Source: Augochlora pura
Taxonomy: Eukaryota; Arthropoda; Insecta; Hymenoptera; Halictidae
DNA length: 64,000 bases
NCBI RefSeq assembly: GCF_028453695.1
Contig: NC_135773.1
Location: 3,658,001-3,722,000 of the forward strand
Direction: 5' to 3'
Position numbers and translations under genes: made by a program. This document shows positions 11,703 through 25,061 of the stretch, in pieces (positions within the stretch are counted from its first letter, which is position 1; every line of letters begins with the position of its first letter). The notes beneath the pieces were generated by a model. The model worked only from the letters and a program-made list of their open reading frames with translations. It did not search any database and was not told the DNA's origin.

Positions 11703-14700
11703 CGATGAGACAGGTTAGGTTTCCCCGGTTCTGTCCTTTTGTTCCGGAGGTGTTCGCGGCCGTTTCCGTGTCACGTTCGATTCCGCGTCGTTGTATAGGT
11801 TTCGCCGGCAAGCTGCGTGTGGTCCTGTCACTTGGAATTTCGAATTACGGTGTGCCTGGTGGGATTGTCGAATTTCGGGGGATCCGGTTCGCCGGGGGGG
11901 CGGGTGCGCGGGAGACCTGTTGGTGAATTCCCCTCGGTCGCCGCCTGAAGTTGCCTCGATCCCGCGAAATAATAGTTACGCGAACTTTTTCCGAATGAAA
12001 TTGTTCCCAATTAGTTCCAGTTGTTGCGTGGGCACACGCGGACGATCGTAGCGGTCGATTCCTTCGAAATGTGGGACGAAATCGGCTGTGACTTGAGAAC
12101 TTGCTTATTGCCAAATACAGTGGAACATGCTATATTTATTTACGTAATTCTTTAATTTCAATAAATGTTACCCCGCGATTACAATGTTCTCCTGGGGGTA
12201 TTACACATCTAATAGATTCCAAAACTAAAATTACATAGCAATTATTCGCTCCAAAATAACTTTTCTTTCATTTCAGTATCAATTCAAAATAAGTCATCAT
12301 GACCTAATAGAAAAATTATTTTGTCTTGGAAATATATGGTAATTAAAATGGACCTTCACGATTCAGACTAATGTCTCACACGTCAATCTATTTCATTCTT
12401 ATTTTAGTTATTAGTGATGTGACCTTCCATCTGTTGTTCGCATTTTGTGCCTTGTAAATTCTGGATTACGCTATCACAATTTTGAAACTGCGTCACGAAG
12501 GCAGTATCAGTATCGATTTCTAGATAATCGCACTTAGATTTAATTCACAACGATGTCAATTAGATTGAAATCTATTTTCTCCTTCGCGAGAACTTCATCG
12601 CTTGACTTTTTCCTGTTCACATCTAGAGATATATGTCTTTAAAATGTGCCAAATGAGACACGATTTGTCGATTTAACACCTGGAGCTACCAAACCAGTGA
12701 AAACATCATGGTTCCTGATATTTCTTTTTACGGTCGTTGAATTTAGAAAAATCATCAGAAATTTATTTATTCCATTAGAGCGTGCTGTAAGAGAAATTGC
12801 ACCATGCTCGAATAAATCCAATTTTGTCATTATTACGAGGCAATTACATTAGCCGCGTTTATGGCGCGGGTAGTTCCGATGTTAAAGTACAAAGCAGAAA
12901 TGGCCGTGGCGCGTACAATAAACATTCGTTAAATATATAAATACTCGAAAAGCTTCTCCGTTGTTTTACGAATAATATCGTTGCACGGATCGGCGACCTT
13001 GCGAACAAAAAAAAAACAAATGGCGAGCGTAAATAAATTTACATCGTGGGTCACGCGAGCAGCGATAACGGCGAACGGTGTTCCAACTCTCTACCCTAAT
13101 TCATTCCGGGCATTAGAATTAAAATCACTTCGCCGTGGTAAACAGCGACGGAACGGGGACAAAGACCTTTTTGAGTCCGCTTCGTACCGTAATGCCCCCC
13201 CCCCCCCCTCCCCCTACCCATGAAACTCGACGACGAGTCGCGCGCGTCCTAGAAGATTTCCTTATTATTATAATTGCTGCGTCCTCGGCTGTACCATCAT
13301 TATCTAATTTTCCATCTTTGCCTCGCAGCTCGCCCGGCATCGATCTTGACTCGGTGATTTACTTAATTAATTAAACGAAACAGCGCTGCCCTGACACGTA
13401 GGGCACTCTCGGCTCGCGGAATTTAATTAAGTTTTATAACAATGGTGTTTTTATGTCGAACACATTTACGTCCGGGCGCCCCGTTTCCCCTTGTGCCCGA
13501 GCATCTTTACGGCGTTCTCAATGACGGGTTATCATTTAATCGTTTCCGCTAACCACCGCCGCGGAATTTATAAATTTGTTTGACAATTTCGTTGCTACAA
13601 ATATATCAGTTATAATTTAATTACAATCAACGAGCGCGACGAAATCAGAATGACTAGAATTATTCTGTCGCGAAAGCAATTCACTGCTTACTGAAATTAA
13701 TTAATTGCTAATACCAGCGGACTTTTGTTATAAGCGGCTATTAAAAATACAGCAATGTCGACGTGGAAAAAGAATCGACGGACGGAAAAGCAAGGATTAT
13801 CTTTCTGCGCTTGAATACAAGGGCTCTCGCGTGCACGGGAAAATTTTTTTGAGTCGGCGCGAGCGCGATAAAGCATTTTAGGGCTTAACATTTTATCTCC
13901 AAGTGGATGAATCATCTCTGATGGTGTAACAGTGTGAATGGCGCGGGGAAGTCTTCGTTGCGATGCAGGCGCTCTGGGACAAACATTTTAATGAAGAATG
14001 ATGGATTTTCTACATTTACTTAATGCTCGTCGTCCTATCAACTGTCCGGTTATATGACGAACGTTAGAAAAGTGGAGGGCGAAGCAGCCAAGTACCATAT
14101 TCTCTTCGTGCGCCATTCTTATTAAATTCATCGTAACGAATAACAATTTTTACGGGAACCCCGCGCAAACCTACTTGACCAACGAGAATATGAAAAACGA
14201 TTGGAACCGATTTAAGAAGAAATTATTCTTGCAACGTTATTTAATCCAAATTCTACTCCACGCCCAAAGGGGAACGTTAACAAAATATATTTTTATATCT
14301 CTATTCTTTGTTATTTCTAATATAGAAATATAATAATAATTTCTTGGTCACGTTCTCGCCTTTTATCCGAGCATAGCGCAAAGGGTTAAGACAACAACCA
14401 GATAAATATTGATTATGAAAATTGTGTTACGACCAGCATCACCGAAACGATGCACGGCCGCGATAAGTCGGCGGTCGATCCGGCGGGGAAATATTTAATT
14501 GCAGCAATTGGAGCTGAATATTTCATTGAGAGGACGAATCGAGGGCTCCCCGACAGCCCACATTCCCCTAATCGCCGACTGAAAAGGAGGCCCCCCCCCC
14601 CCGGTCTCGGGACCGATCAAACCCCGCCCGCGCTCTCGGTGTCGACGACCGTCTCCGGCTGTCAGGGTCGTGTGTATAGGAGTATAAACATGTCTGTGAC

Positions 14701-15191
14701 GTCATTAGAAGATAAGAGGATTGTTATCGAGGGGAGCCAGCACGCGAGATGATTCCCTACAATACTTCGGGCTCGTTACTAGCGGCTGTCTGGTCGCGAC
14801 GCAAGCATCGGCGCGCCGAACTCCGTGATAAACACGCCACGTTATCGCCCAGTGCCTCGACACATGTTCCGAAGCCGGTCACTGGATTAGTCTGTCATTC
14901 GCTTGAATCGATCGGCAGTTGCATCATAATCCACGCGGCTGTAGGAAGTTTCCTCGGGGAAGTGCCGGGTTACCGTGCGAGGGCGAGCTCGTGAAATTTA
15001 CGATCCCACCGGAGAAGTTTCTCTACAATCGATTAACCGGGAAGTTTTCGCGCGCAAGATCGGGGACCGAACGAAGAGAAGTTTGGATCGGTGCTCGACC
15101 AAACAACTGCGGCTCGCGCGGCGGTGTTCGCAGAAAGATCGAAGATTATCGGCGGATCCGGCACGGGCGTCGCTCGGTACACCTGCGTGTA
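11703..15191. other. Intergenic region between divergent genes
   Basis: A CpG-rich patch at 11703-12070 lies just upstream of the minus-strand gene and is the likely site of its promoter and 5' UTR. The rest is mixed AT-rich and CpG-rich DNA with C runs at about 13195-13209 and 14589-14600. The sequence gcgcaaagggttaa at about 14379-14392 resembles the right end of the TTAA elements described below, but no matching left end was found. No coding exon seen. Confidence 0.5.
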
Positions 15192-15225
15192 TAGATATAT
15201 ATATATCTACCTCGAGGGACTCAGT
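15192..15225 (+). promoter_or_regulatory. Candidate core promoter: TATA-like stretch plus initiator
   Basis: A TATA-rich stretch (15192-15206) is followed by TCAGT (15221-15225), the arthropod initiator consensus, whose A lies 27 to 31 bases from the start of the TATA stretch. That spacing is what a TATA/Inr promoter needs. It would give a 5' UTR of about 146 bases before the ATG at 15369. No experimental start site is known. Confidence 0.5.
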
Positions 15226-15368
15226 TAGGCGGTGGTCAATCAGCGTCAACGTTTTTCGACGTTCGTTGCCGTATTGCGCGGCGGCTCGTGTTTTTCGTTA
15301 TCGATCGCAGTCGAGGCCTGGCCACGGCGTCGCGCGGCGTTGTTTCCCCCCCGATAAATCGAAGAGCG

Positions 15369-18300
15369 ATGAAGTCCCAGGAGGCACGCGAGCAGAGCAT
15401 CGATTTCATCGAGAACGATCTGATCCCGGAGATGGTCCACGACCGTCGGTTCTGCGCGCCGGGATCGCGGGAGTTCGTCGAATTCGAGTCCGCGACCGTG
15501 CGTTTGGTCGAGCTGAGCCGCAGCAGCGAGATTTATCGCGTGGACGCTGTCGTGCGGTTCTCCGGCGAGCCGACCAGCTTCCCTTTGCTGGTGAAACTGT
15601 TTCCGGAGGACGGGGAGCGCACCCAGTCGGCCAGCATCGACGCTTACCAGAACGAGGAGATGTTTTATTCGAAGATGACGGCCAAGTACGGGGCCGATTT
15701 CGTCCCCAAGTGCTACCTCGCCGATCTGGGCCGCTACGGCAGACCGGTTTTCGTCTTGGAGGACCTGGAGGCGGTCGGCTACTCCCAGGCGGACGGTGAA
15801 TTGGACGCGGATCACTTGGTATTGTGCGTGCAGTTGCTGGGAAAGTTTCACGGCAGGGGACTGAGGCTGAAGGCTACCGAGCCGGATGTCTTCAGGGAAT
15901 TCGAGGCGAAGCTGCTCGAGGTCACCCTCACCGAGGAGTCGATGAGCCATTTCGAGAAAAAATCGTCCAGGTAACTTTGCTTCTTTTTTTTTACTCTGTT
16001 CGCCGTGGTTAAAGAATGGTTTATGTAATCGAAGAAATTTTGGTAATTTCAACCTTCTATATATAATAATAATAATATAATAAACTACCAATAACTGCCT
16101 ATTGTTATTTCAACAAATATCGCGTATTTCCAAATTTAGTAACTGCAAATTTTAAGGCGAAACATTGCAATCTTGATGGCTTAATAGAGAACTACAAGAA
16201 TTTTTAAATAATTAACGCGTATCAATGACAACTTATTTAAAGCTGCGCGTAAATCAAACTCCCCTAAATGGTTGCTTATTACGATGCAGACGTATAATTT
16301 TGCAACGCCCTGCTCACATCTAGAATTACCAGTATAGAGTAGCATTTAATTAACCAGCGGTCTGATTATCCGCGGTTTTGACTAATCGTGGTCTTGGTTA
16401 TCCGGCAACAGTCATACGCGACCTAACTTGTTTGTTTTCCTTTAGCAACAACCGGAGCACAGTTATTCGCAAACCATTATTTCCTTGGAAAGATCAGGTA
16501 TTCGAGCGTTTATCACGATTTCGGTATAGCGTTAAATTTGTCCTATAATGTGCGAAGCGTATCTAAGATAGTCGTGCTGTCGTAGATTTCTAACAGAGAT
16601 TAAATCGGCTTAGGAGGTAATCAATGTAAGTCTATTTACCTTAAAATTGAGATAGATCAGAATTTTGCGAATCAGCTTAAAAAAAATAATAAATGTACTG
16701 GTAATGTAAGGCACAAATTATCTTGTAAAATGATATTATTATCCAAGAGAGAGAGAAAGGAAAAATGTCGATGTCTTTTTCTTGAGAAAAGATAATTCCC
16801 TTTGTATAATTATTTTATTCATTTATTAAGCTCGCAATTTTTTATTATTCCAAGTAATAGCGAAATTAATATTAAGATATCATAGCCATTGTGTGATAGG
16901 TTAGCCCTTGCATCATCTAAAAGTGATCGGACTTACTTAGTCCGATTTTAGAAAGATTATTTATTTATTTATTAAGCTTGCAGCTTTTTATTATTCCAAA
17001 TAACAGCAAAATTAAAATTGAATTAAGGTATTGAAAAAAATTGAAATTGAGGTATTAAGGTAATCCTTAATATTGATTTTGCTATTATTTGGAAATAATA
17101 AAAAGTTGCAATCTTAATACTAATATTATATTTAATACTTAGGAATACCTTCATATTATATTAATAATATTATTGAGGTAATAGGCTAGTCCCTTGTATC
17201 ATCTAAAAGTGATCGGAGTTACCTAGTTCGATTTGCAAAGATTCTGTCGAGGTTTTGTCAAGATTATGCCAAGATTTGATCAAGGCTATATCAAAATTAT
17301 GTCAAGATTATATAAAAATTATGTCAAGATTATATCAAAGTTATGTCAAGATTATATCAAAGTTACGTGTAAAAAGGTTGCACAGTGTTTAAAGTCATCC
17401 ACATATATCCCTGACACGTATCCTGTACACGTATCACCGTCTTCCGTGTTTTAATCCTCGATCAGCTGCCCGACTTCCACGCACCATGTTTTCCCTCTCA
17501 CATTTTCTTTGTCATAGCGGCCCGAGAAATAGGATAGCTAAAAAGGGCACAGGGCGTTTCTCGATAATTAGATTCTGCGAGCGACACGTCCCTATAAAAC
17601 CTTTCTCCCGAATAAAACAACGAAACAGGGGCCGCCTCTTTTACTCCGTCCGGGTCAGTTAGTAAACTCGCGTACAGCTTTATGTAAATTCATGTTTTTA
17701 GAAATTAATCGATGGGAGCAGATAAGAGCTAGCCGCTGCCATAAACGTTTTCTCTACGGCATAACGGAATAATAAATCGTTGATCAGCGTCGTTCCGATT
17801 TTTGTTCGAGGAAAGCGCGATGGTGTACGCGTGCACGTTGTGTGCAGCAACTGTACAATGCAACCGTTCACGGAATATACTACAAACGCGCGGCAGATGC
17901 ACGCTGCTACGTTTACGCGTACGCTACAAGTGCGGTACGTTACACGGAGAATTTATTCATTTGTAACGCGCAACCGGAAATTTCCGTCTGAAAATTAATC
18001 TTGAAAATTTACCGTCGACCGGTGATCGAAATCGACGACACCCGCCGCTTCGTTTCGTGCGAAATATCAATAGCCGGGCCGGTTAATGATCCCTGGTTAA
18101 GGACGAAAACGAATGAAGTTCTGAAATCGTGGCAGGTGTTTCATTAATATCGCGGATTGCTGTTGCCAGGTAAAATGAACCGTAGCTGCAGTTCGGGAAA
18201 GTGATGGCGATAGCCGGGCGTTACAATTATTTCGTGATACGATGATGTCTAGCGGTGTGCCGTTTCGCATTACGTTTCAGTAATTTCGACGTTATTGATG

Positions 18301-21300
18301 TCAATACCGGTGGTATTGCGAGTGCCGCGCGAGCGGAATAATCGGCGCACAATTGTGGCGGACAGAATCCAAAATTGATTGGGTTTCGGATATCAACAGA
18401 TTGACGGAGATCAATTTATTACGAGTTTTGTTAGAATATCTCTGGAAGCGCGTGGGGAACCCGGACGATATCGAGTAGCACGTGACAGGGAAACAATGGC
18501 GGCGTCTTCACGAAGAAACGAGGAATTATGAATGTAATTTTCTATAAGACGATGGGTAGAACATTTATTATATTACGACGGAGTTGAACGTCGTTCGAAT
18601 TTTTTGGAATAAATATTTATGTGATAGTCCAATATGTATAATATTTATCTGATAATCCAATATATATAATATTTATCTGATAATTCAATAAATATAATAT
18701 TTATCTGCTAATTCAATAAATATAATATTTATCTGATAGTTGAATATGTATAATATTTATCTAATAGTCCAATATATATATATATATATAACATTTGTCT
18801 AATAGTCCAATAGGCCAGTGTTAAAGTTGCCTTTTTTTCTATTACTTGGTATCGTACTAACGATAAGACCTTTCCATAAATTTCAGGAACATCAGTTTCC
18901 ATTTATCACGCTAAATAATAGTTAAAATTAACGCGCAGATAATTGTATCGGTGTCACGACAGATCCTGTAGGATCCTAAAGGATCAGGCAGGATTTTACT
19001 CGGTGTTTTATACCTTGTAACTTTAGTTTGGATTGCGAGACACCTCTATTCTATTCTTTCGCATCAATTAGTATATACATATGTACTGTTAAATATATTA
19101 ACACTTCGTCTAACGGTAGTTATCTAATAGTATTTTTAAAATCGTTGACCAACAGTTAAGAGTCTCTTAAAAAATCATTTTGAAACTCACAATAATCTGA
19201 TCCATATTATCTATTATTATTATTTAGATTAATATAATGTAATAAGTGCTTTTAAGATGATTACTTAAAAGAAAGTTATCCAGCTTCTCTTAGACATAGT
19301 TCAGTCTTCTAGATAGTTAAATGTTTGTTGATTGCTGAAAACAGTTCCTTAAATAATATCGATGAAAATTATATTATATTGATGGACAGTAAACTGTGTT
19401 GATGAGTAGTAAATGATATTGACGAATAATAAACTATATTGATGTATAGTAAACTATACTGGCGAATAGTAAACTATATTGACAATTACTCCGCCCTCTC
19501 AACCAAACAGAAAGCGACGTGTCCGACAATGATCTATCGATACCACTCCGTAGCAAAAGAAAGTCTCTTTCCATGATTCGATTCATTAGTTGGGTATTAC
19601 GAACCCGGGAACTCTGATTACCTTAACAGATGGTCAAAGGAATGCGAGGAGCATTTAGCGATAGGTACCGAAATCTAGTTACAGTGATTCGCCAAAGCTG
19701 GGCTTTCGGACAGGAGTTAGTGAAATGTTTTGCGCTGCATCTTGTGCCCCGTCCTTCACAGAAATATTCGCCATCGCGTTGAATAACGATAAGCTCCGCG
19801 TAACTACGCGTGTCAAACAAAGTTGCGAAGACGATTAGCAGATTCGCTGTCGTCGTGTGCTCGCTAACAGCCTCCGATGTTTACCTGAGGATTTTAAATA
19901 ACAACCGGCATGGGATTCGTTTGACCTTTTCCGTGCGCGCTGACGATGAAGAATCTTATCAAACCGGTCTTTTCAATTTCGATGGTTTAACAATGTTATC
20001 TTTTTTTTTTTATAAACTAAAATGGATTTACGATTAACTGTACATATAATACTATAATAATAACTTAAATATAGTAGAACTCTATAGTAGAACTCTCCTA
20101 ATAGAATTCTCCTATATAGGAGAATATAATTTGTGATTTAGATAAAATATATAATAGATATAAAATTGAATAAAAAAATATGAAAATATAAATATATCCT
20201 TCTTAGCCAGGTACCCAGTTCTTTCTCCACGATTAACTTCGACGAGTGTACTAATTAACCGGCTGACAGAATACATTTATATTTCCATACTCTTCATTAA
20301 ATTATATATTTTACAAGAGTGTCGCATATAACAGCTAACTGGTTAATAGTTTTTGCGTCAAATCCCATCACGGAGGTCGCAACCGAATTTTTCAGAACCG
20401 TTTCGATTCTTTGAGCACAAACGATATTCCCGTAACAAAAAGTCACGCGTTGACTATTTTTTTTTTTTTTTTGCAGTCTCATATTACATGTAACTTTTGT
20501 CGAAACTAGAGGGTAGTTGCTTGAATGATACCCTCTGTGAAAAGGGTCTACCATTTCGACCGTAAAAATCGAAAGACTGTGACTACCGAAGGTGCAGCTA
20601 ATTCCGTCCTGATGGCAAACATAGTCATCTGTCAAAGTGCTGCATTAATTGGCAGGTTCGATTAGATTACCAAAATTAGATCGGTCTGCAGGATATAATC
20701 ATGCGTCTATTTGACGTAACTTCCGAAAGGATCGCGTGACAGACCATTATTTTAGCGATGACACATTATGTTAGTCGTGGGTGGACGATATTACCTCGCG
20801 ATTGACGAGGAAAATATTTTGAAACGTATGCTGCTCTTGATTAATCCTTAGACGTTGTTCAAAGATAAAAATGAGTCTCCTCTCGGTATTACTTGACTCA
20901 GGATTATAGGAATTTATAGCAAAAATGGCTAATAAACAAAATATAAATCAGTAAAGACTAAAAAGAATTTAAAAATTCCAGTTTCACTGTATTAATATAT
21001 GCACTTATACGTACACAAATATTATAAAATATGAATTTCAAACACCCCATAGAGCACGATATTTTTCGCCTAAAGAAAAATATAAACCTAATCACGCGAC
21101 GCATCCGCGCATCGTGCTTTTTCGACGCATTTACCATTCGTTTAGAATGCTTTCGGTAATTTACAAACAATTTCAACTGCTAAGCGCGCCACGGCCGACG
21201 GAATAATGATTTAAACTCAATTACAGATTAATTGACATCGTGGAAGGAATGCCGGACCCGACGCTGGCCAGGAAGGTAAAGTCGAAGTTGATTAAGAGCC

Positions 21301-21713
21301 CGATGGAGACGGTGAAGAGCATCGCGTCGGAGGTGAACGAGCTCGCCACGATATGCCACGGTCATTTTTCACACGATAACCTCCTGTTCAAATACCAGAA
21401 CGGGAAACCGATCGACGTGAAGGTAATCGACTGGCAAACAATGCGGTACTGTTCACCGGCCGTCGATCTTGGGCCCATTCTACTGTATAATATGAAGTAC
21501 GAGAACGGACCGTCCGAACTTCAGGAGATGCTGACGGTTTACGTGGACGCGGTGAGGTCCGTGCACCCGGAGATCGCCGGCGATGGATTGAGAGAGGATA
21601 TCGTCGACAAGCTCCTGTTCGCCTGTCTCATCTTATCATTCCAGGAGCACATCAGCGACGACGAGCTGGCGCGGATCATCCAAGAAGCGGAAAGATTGAA
21701 CATCTTCGACTGA
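15369..21713 (+). CDS. EcKL/CHK kinase-like protein (ecdysteroid kinase-like), two exons, 362 residues
   Basis: Exons 15369-15970 and 21227-21713 (stop TGA) join in phase (AG + A) across a 5.26-kb intron; donor gtaact, acceptor ttacag. The ATG at 15369 is the first in the frame. EcKL proteins are cytosolic ATP-dependent small-molecule kinases of insects, known or proposed to phosphorylate ecdysteroids and foreign compounds. Visible marks are LLVKLFPE with the ATP-binding Lys76, NEEMFY (95-100), VLEDLE (129-134), LGKFHG (157-162), the catalytic-loop region CHGHFSHDN (244-252), VIDWQ with metal-binding Asp269, and SPAVDL (277-282). The length is a little below the usual 400 or so. Oddity: the Asp of the usual HGD motif is His247, so activity is doubtful unless this variant is tolerated. 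Asn252 and Asp269 remain. Family assignment is secure; substrate is unknown. Confidence 0.9.
16828..17234. repeat. Duplicated and inverted AT-rich segments in the EcKL intron
   Basis: A block of about 52 bases containing ATCATCTAAAAGTGATCGGA occurs at 16898-16949 and again at 17183-17234. A second block, ending in TTTTTATTATTCCAA and similar, occurs directly at about 16828-16878 and 16972-17020 and inverted at about 17070-17117. The arrangement suggests an old fold-back repeat; no terminal repeats of a known family are clear. Confidence 0.5.
17245..17370. repeat. Short tandem repeat (about 24-bp unit) in the EcKL intron
   Basis: Units of the type TATGTCAAGATTATATCAAA recur about five times with small changes. 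Confidence 0.6.
18612..18815. repeat. 28-bp tandem repeat in the EcKL intron
   Basis: ATATTTATCTGATAATCCAA-type units start at 18641, 18669 and 18697 and continue to about 18815, ending in a TA run. Confidence 0.7.
19378..19485. repeat. About 25-bp tandem repeat in the EcKL intron
   Basis: Units such as AGTAAACTATATTGATG recur four to five times with substitutions. Confidence 0.55.
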
Positions 21714-21864
21714 AACGAGCCGGCAACCTTCGTCAGCGATCCGGCGTCTTTGACCGATCCTTCAACACCTCGACTGCCGCGTCACAATCTTAACAATATC
21801 GTACGATCGTAGTTTAAATGGAATTATAATTGAAATTACTTGTTCGACATTCTTGCGGATTTTA

Positions 21865-21870
21865 AATAAA
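21865..21870 (+). terminator. Candidate poly(A) signal of the EcKL gene
   Basis: AATAAA lies 152 bases after the stop codon, a normal 3' UTR length for an insect gene. Confidence 0.55.
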
Positions 21871-22671
21871 TCCATAATTAAATTAGAGAGAATGGACGAC
21901 GCAGCAGTGAAACTGTGAACTTTAAATCTCAACTTTCAACCCTCTCTCGCGCCAGTTTTGTACATTTCTCACGGCTCATGAAAAGTAGGTGACCTAACCA
22001 GTTTACGAACACTTCAGCTGCGTGTTTATTAAAATGATCAGTCACAAATTGTTATTTAATTTCCTGGATGATACTATCGTAAGAAAGCTGATTTTTTGTT
22101 GAACGATAGCATTTTTAAATAGTTACAGTTATTAGGGAAAAACGTGTTAAATATGCAACGAATGATCACGTTATTAAGTCGATAAACTAATGCATTTATT
22201 GCTGTGCAAAAGAACAACGCGCTGTAAATTGAAATGTAATACGAGAAATGTTCGCTCATTCGAAAGCTCACCCTAAACACCTTGCGTCGAACAATGCAGA
22301 ATATTTGTAAATGCTGCGACACAATTTTAATCTTTTGTTATCAGATCGGAGCTTGCTATTTTTAGAAAAGAGGATCGCGAATTTTATTGTTTAGCTTTCC
22401 TTCGGATTGATTTTTATTGCCGTGTAGATTTGAGAAATTAGGTTTGCGAGACGAGAGATGGGCGAGGGTGACAGATAAGAAATATTTGTTCTCGTCTTTN
22501 NNNNNNNNNNNNNNNNNNNNNNNNNNNNNNNNNNNNNNNNNNNNNNNNNNNNNNNNNNNNNNNNNNNNNNNNNNNNNNNNNNNNNNNNNNNNNNNNNNNA
22601 GAGCACCTAGAAGGTCACGTCAGGCAAACCAAGTGCACTATAAATTATAGGATATACATATTTGACGTCGT

Positions 22672-22703
<32 letters not shown>

Positions 22704-24720
22704 CATACTATTCATAAATAAAGGAGACTTGATCAAATTCCGCGAAATTTGTTTCGCGGCAGAAACGAAGATGAATCGCAGAACTATCCAACGGATTTAC
22801 GACGAGAACGCAGCGGAAAGCTTAATCTGTCTTTTATTGCGTTCGCGTTGAAATTATTGTAACCACTTAAACTACGTCCGCCGTTGTCGCGACACGAAAT
22901 AGTAAGATTTAAATTAAAACCCGTGACAGGGCGGGCCCTGGAAAAGTTGCGCGAACGTGCAAAACGAAGCGAAAACAAATCGTCCGATTCGACTTTGTTG
23001 TACCGGGCGCGATTATGCGATCGTATCGATTAGAAAACGATTTCGTCGGCGATCCGCGGAATCGCAGATCAAAACCCGGAGCGGAGCGCAGCTAATTAAC
23101 CATTTATTTTCGCATGATTTCCGTCCGTCGCGGCGCGGCGCACGTAAAAGTGTGCATGCAACCGTCAGCGTCGATGATGCTCGAAAGTCGGATCGACAAA
23201 GTTCCAATCAGTGGCATCATTTGCAATTATAGCGACAACGCCCAATTGCTTTCGTTCGAATCGATGATGAATTTCTTCGTCAAACTGCGCCGTCATTAAC
23301 GAGCAAACACTAGCGGAGGCAACGAGTGTCGTTAACCATTGACCAACGCAAATAAATCTAAACGCACTCGATTATATTTGTTATTGGTTTATTAATCTCA
23401 AGATTGATATTCGATAAAAATACCCGTATAAAACATTCGGATCCTGGATGGTTAATTTAAACTCTACTTTCGCAAAAATTTGTATAATAATCACTGGATC
23501 ACCGTGTGAATTTTTATTAATTAATGTATAGAAAATGGAATCAACGAACAATTTGTTCACTTTGTTAGGAGCTTTATTATATTTCAAAGAAGATTATAGT
23601 GTCGTCACGTATTTGTCAACGTTTTTTTAATATCAGAAAATTGAGAGAAAATTCGACGTTTTCAGATAGCTATTTTATTATATTGTATATTATGTTGTCG
23701 ACGGGCATTCGTCTATCGCGGATAAGAGTTCGACTAAAGCGTCACAATCGCCCGGCTGCGCTGTAACAACGTTCATGGTCCATCCATGGCGTTCCGGCCC
23801 ATCGAGCGCGGCTATTACGACAGCGGCCGCTATCAGCGCCGCACCGTGAAAGGTAACATTATTTCGCTTCGAATAATGCCGCAGATGAAAAATGCAGGTC
23901 GACCCCACTGTTTCGGACACGGATTTATGTACATACGTTACGCTCCTGCGTTCCGCCCGCTGCCGCATTCGTTATCCGGGATCAAAGCTTCCGTCGTTTT
24001 CTGCATCCGCGTGTCGAGAATCTTCGGATATACATACTTTGTTTGTCCTGGGAGCACGATTTCTCTATCGTCCTCTCGACGGGACTTAATCGATTCTACA
24101 TTGTATGCCCGCGTTTGTAAAATTTATAGTTTCGCAGACTCGTTTGTAAAATTAGTTTTTAAGCGAAGAAAATCTTTGCTATTTTATGCTTTTATATTTG
24201 AAAGAAATTTTTACTCTTCGGTTAGATAGTTATTTACAAAGAAGGTCTTTGTTGCATCGTTGTATTTTTACGTGTGGGACGAGATTTTGCTGTTTTATGA
24301 AATTTTACTATGCTAAGGAGATACTATTGATGTTGGTACGAAGTATAGTAATAGTTTAAGTATAGGTATTTCTTTGAATAGTAATAACTGGCAACAAACA
24401 AATGTTTAGTCAAAGAATTACTTGAAATATATCATATAGAATTAAAATTAAATCGTGCAGAAATATACTAATAATAATACAAATATAATAATATAAATTG
24501 CATAGAATACTATACCACGATGTCCGTCAAATTACATTCTAATTACGCTGGTAATTGAACCGAATGAAAAGTGTGAAAATCACTAGACTATTATTTAAAA
24601 TAAACGCGTCAGTAAATCTTCTTACCCAATTCAATTACCAGAAACATATTTGTATGCTGTAAATGACACAACAGAATAGTTCATATGCAGTCGTTGTTAT
24701 TCGTCTTCGACTACATTTAT
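21871..24720. other. Intergenic region containing an assembly gap
   Basis: AT-rich DNA with a TA microsatellite at about 22675-22702 and CpG-rich patches at 22920-23180 and 23780-24080. Open frames in the CpG patches show no motif and overlap on both strands. No gene seen. Confidence 0.45.
22500..22599. other. Assembly gap of 100 N
   Basis: Exactly 100 undetermined bases, the usual placeholder for a join of unknown length. Open frames reading through it are meaningless. Confidence 0.98.
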
Positions 24721-25061
24721 TTAAATATTAAACAGTCCTTCGTACAAATCAAGCGCTTCTCTCTTTAAACCATATCCACTTATAGCGTCCCAAATAAAAT
24801 TAGACAAATCTGTCATAACTATGTCAATGATCTTAGCAGGATCTTCCACTAACATTTTCATAGCTTCGTTTACCTGTTGTCATTTTTCTAGCAATTTCTA
24901 GCACACCAACTTTTAGCACTGTCATGACGATTCTACAAGAATGCCGAAAACGTAATTTAAGTAACCATGAATCTATTATTCCAGCCAACATAGAGGTTAC
25001 CAAGAGAAGATGATAACTTCATTGAATAATCTCCTTCTTCCAAGTTATCGCAAGCGGATTC
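24721..25061 (-). pseudogene. Frame-broken coding-like relic of unknown family
   Basis: Three protein-like segments follow each other on the minus strand in different frames. The first (25061-24960) reads NLEEGDYSMKLSSSLGN. The second (from about 24991 to 24881) includes KLRFRHSCRIV and VLKVGVLEIARKM. The third (24876-24721, ending in TAA) runs from QVNEAMKMLVEDPAKII to LYEGLFNI. Two frame changes would make one continuous protein of roughly 100 residues. This looks like a decayed gene or a retrocopy fragment, or real exons with sequence errors; at 24876-24874 a CAG could also be an intron acceptor. I do not recognise the protein. The first segment is in the same frame as the 142-residue gene upstream and separated from it only by that gene's stop, but base composition differs sharply (AT-rich here, GC-rich there). 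Treat as a coding-like signal, not a proven pseudogene. Confidence 0.45.

Noticed and set aside
14975..15799. 274-codon plus-strand frame overlapping the EcKL start
   Set aside because: It is a shifted frame through the 5' UTR and exon 1; the Arg-rich translation lacks the kinase motifs that the true frame has.
15246..16091. 281-codon minus-strand open frame
   Set aside because: It is antisense to exon 1 of the EcKL gene and arises from its GC-rich codons; no motif and no independent splice support.
22391..22650. Open frames crossing the N run
   Set aside because: They exist only because undetermined bases cannot contain stops.
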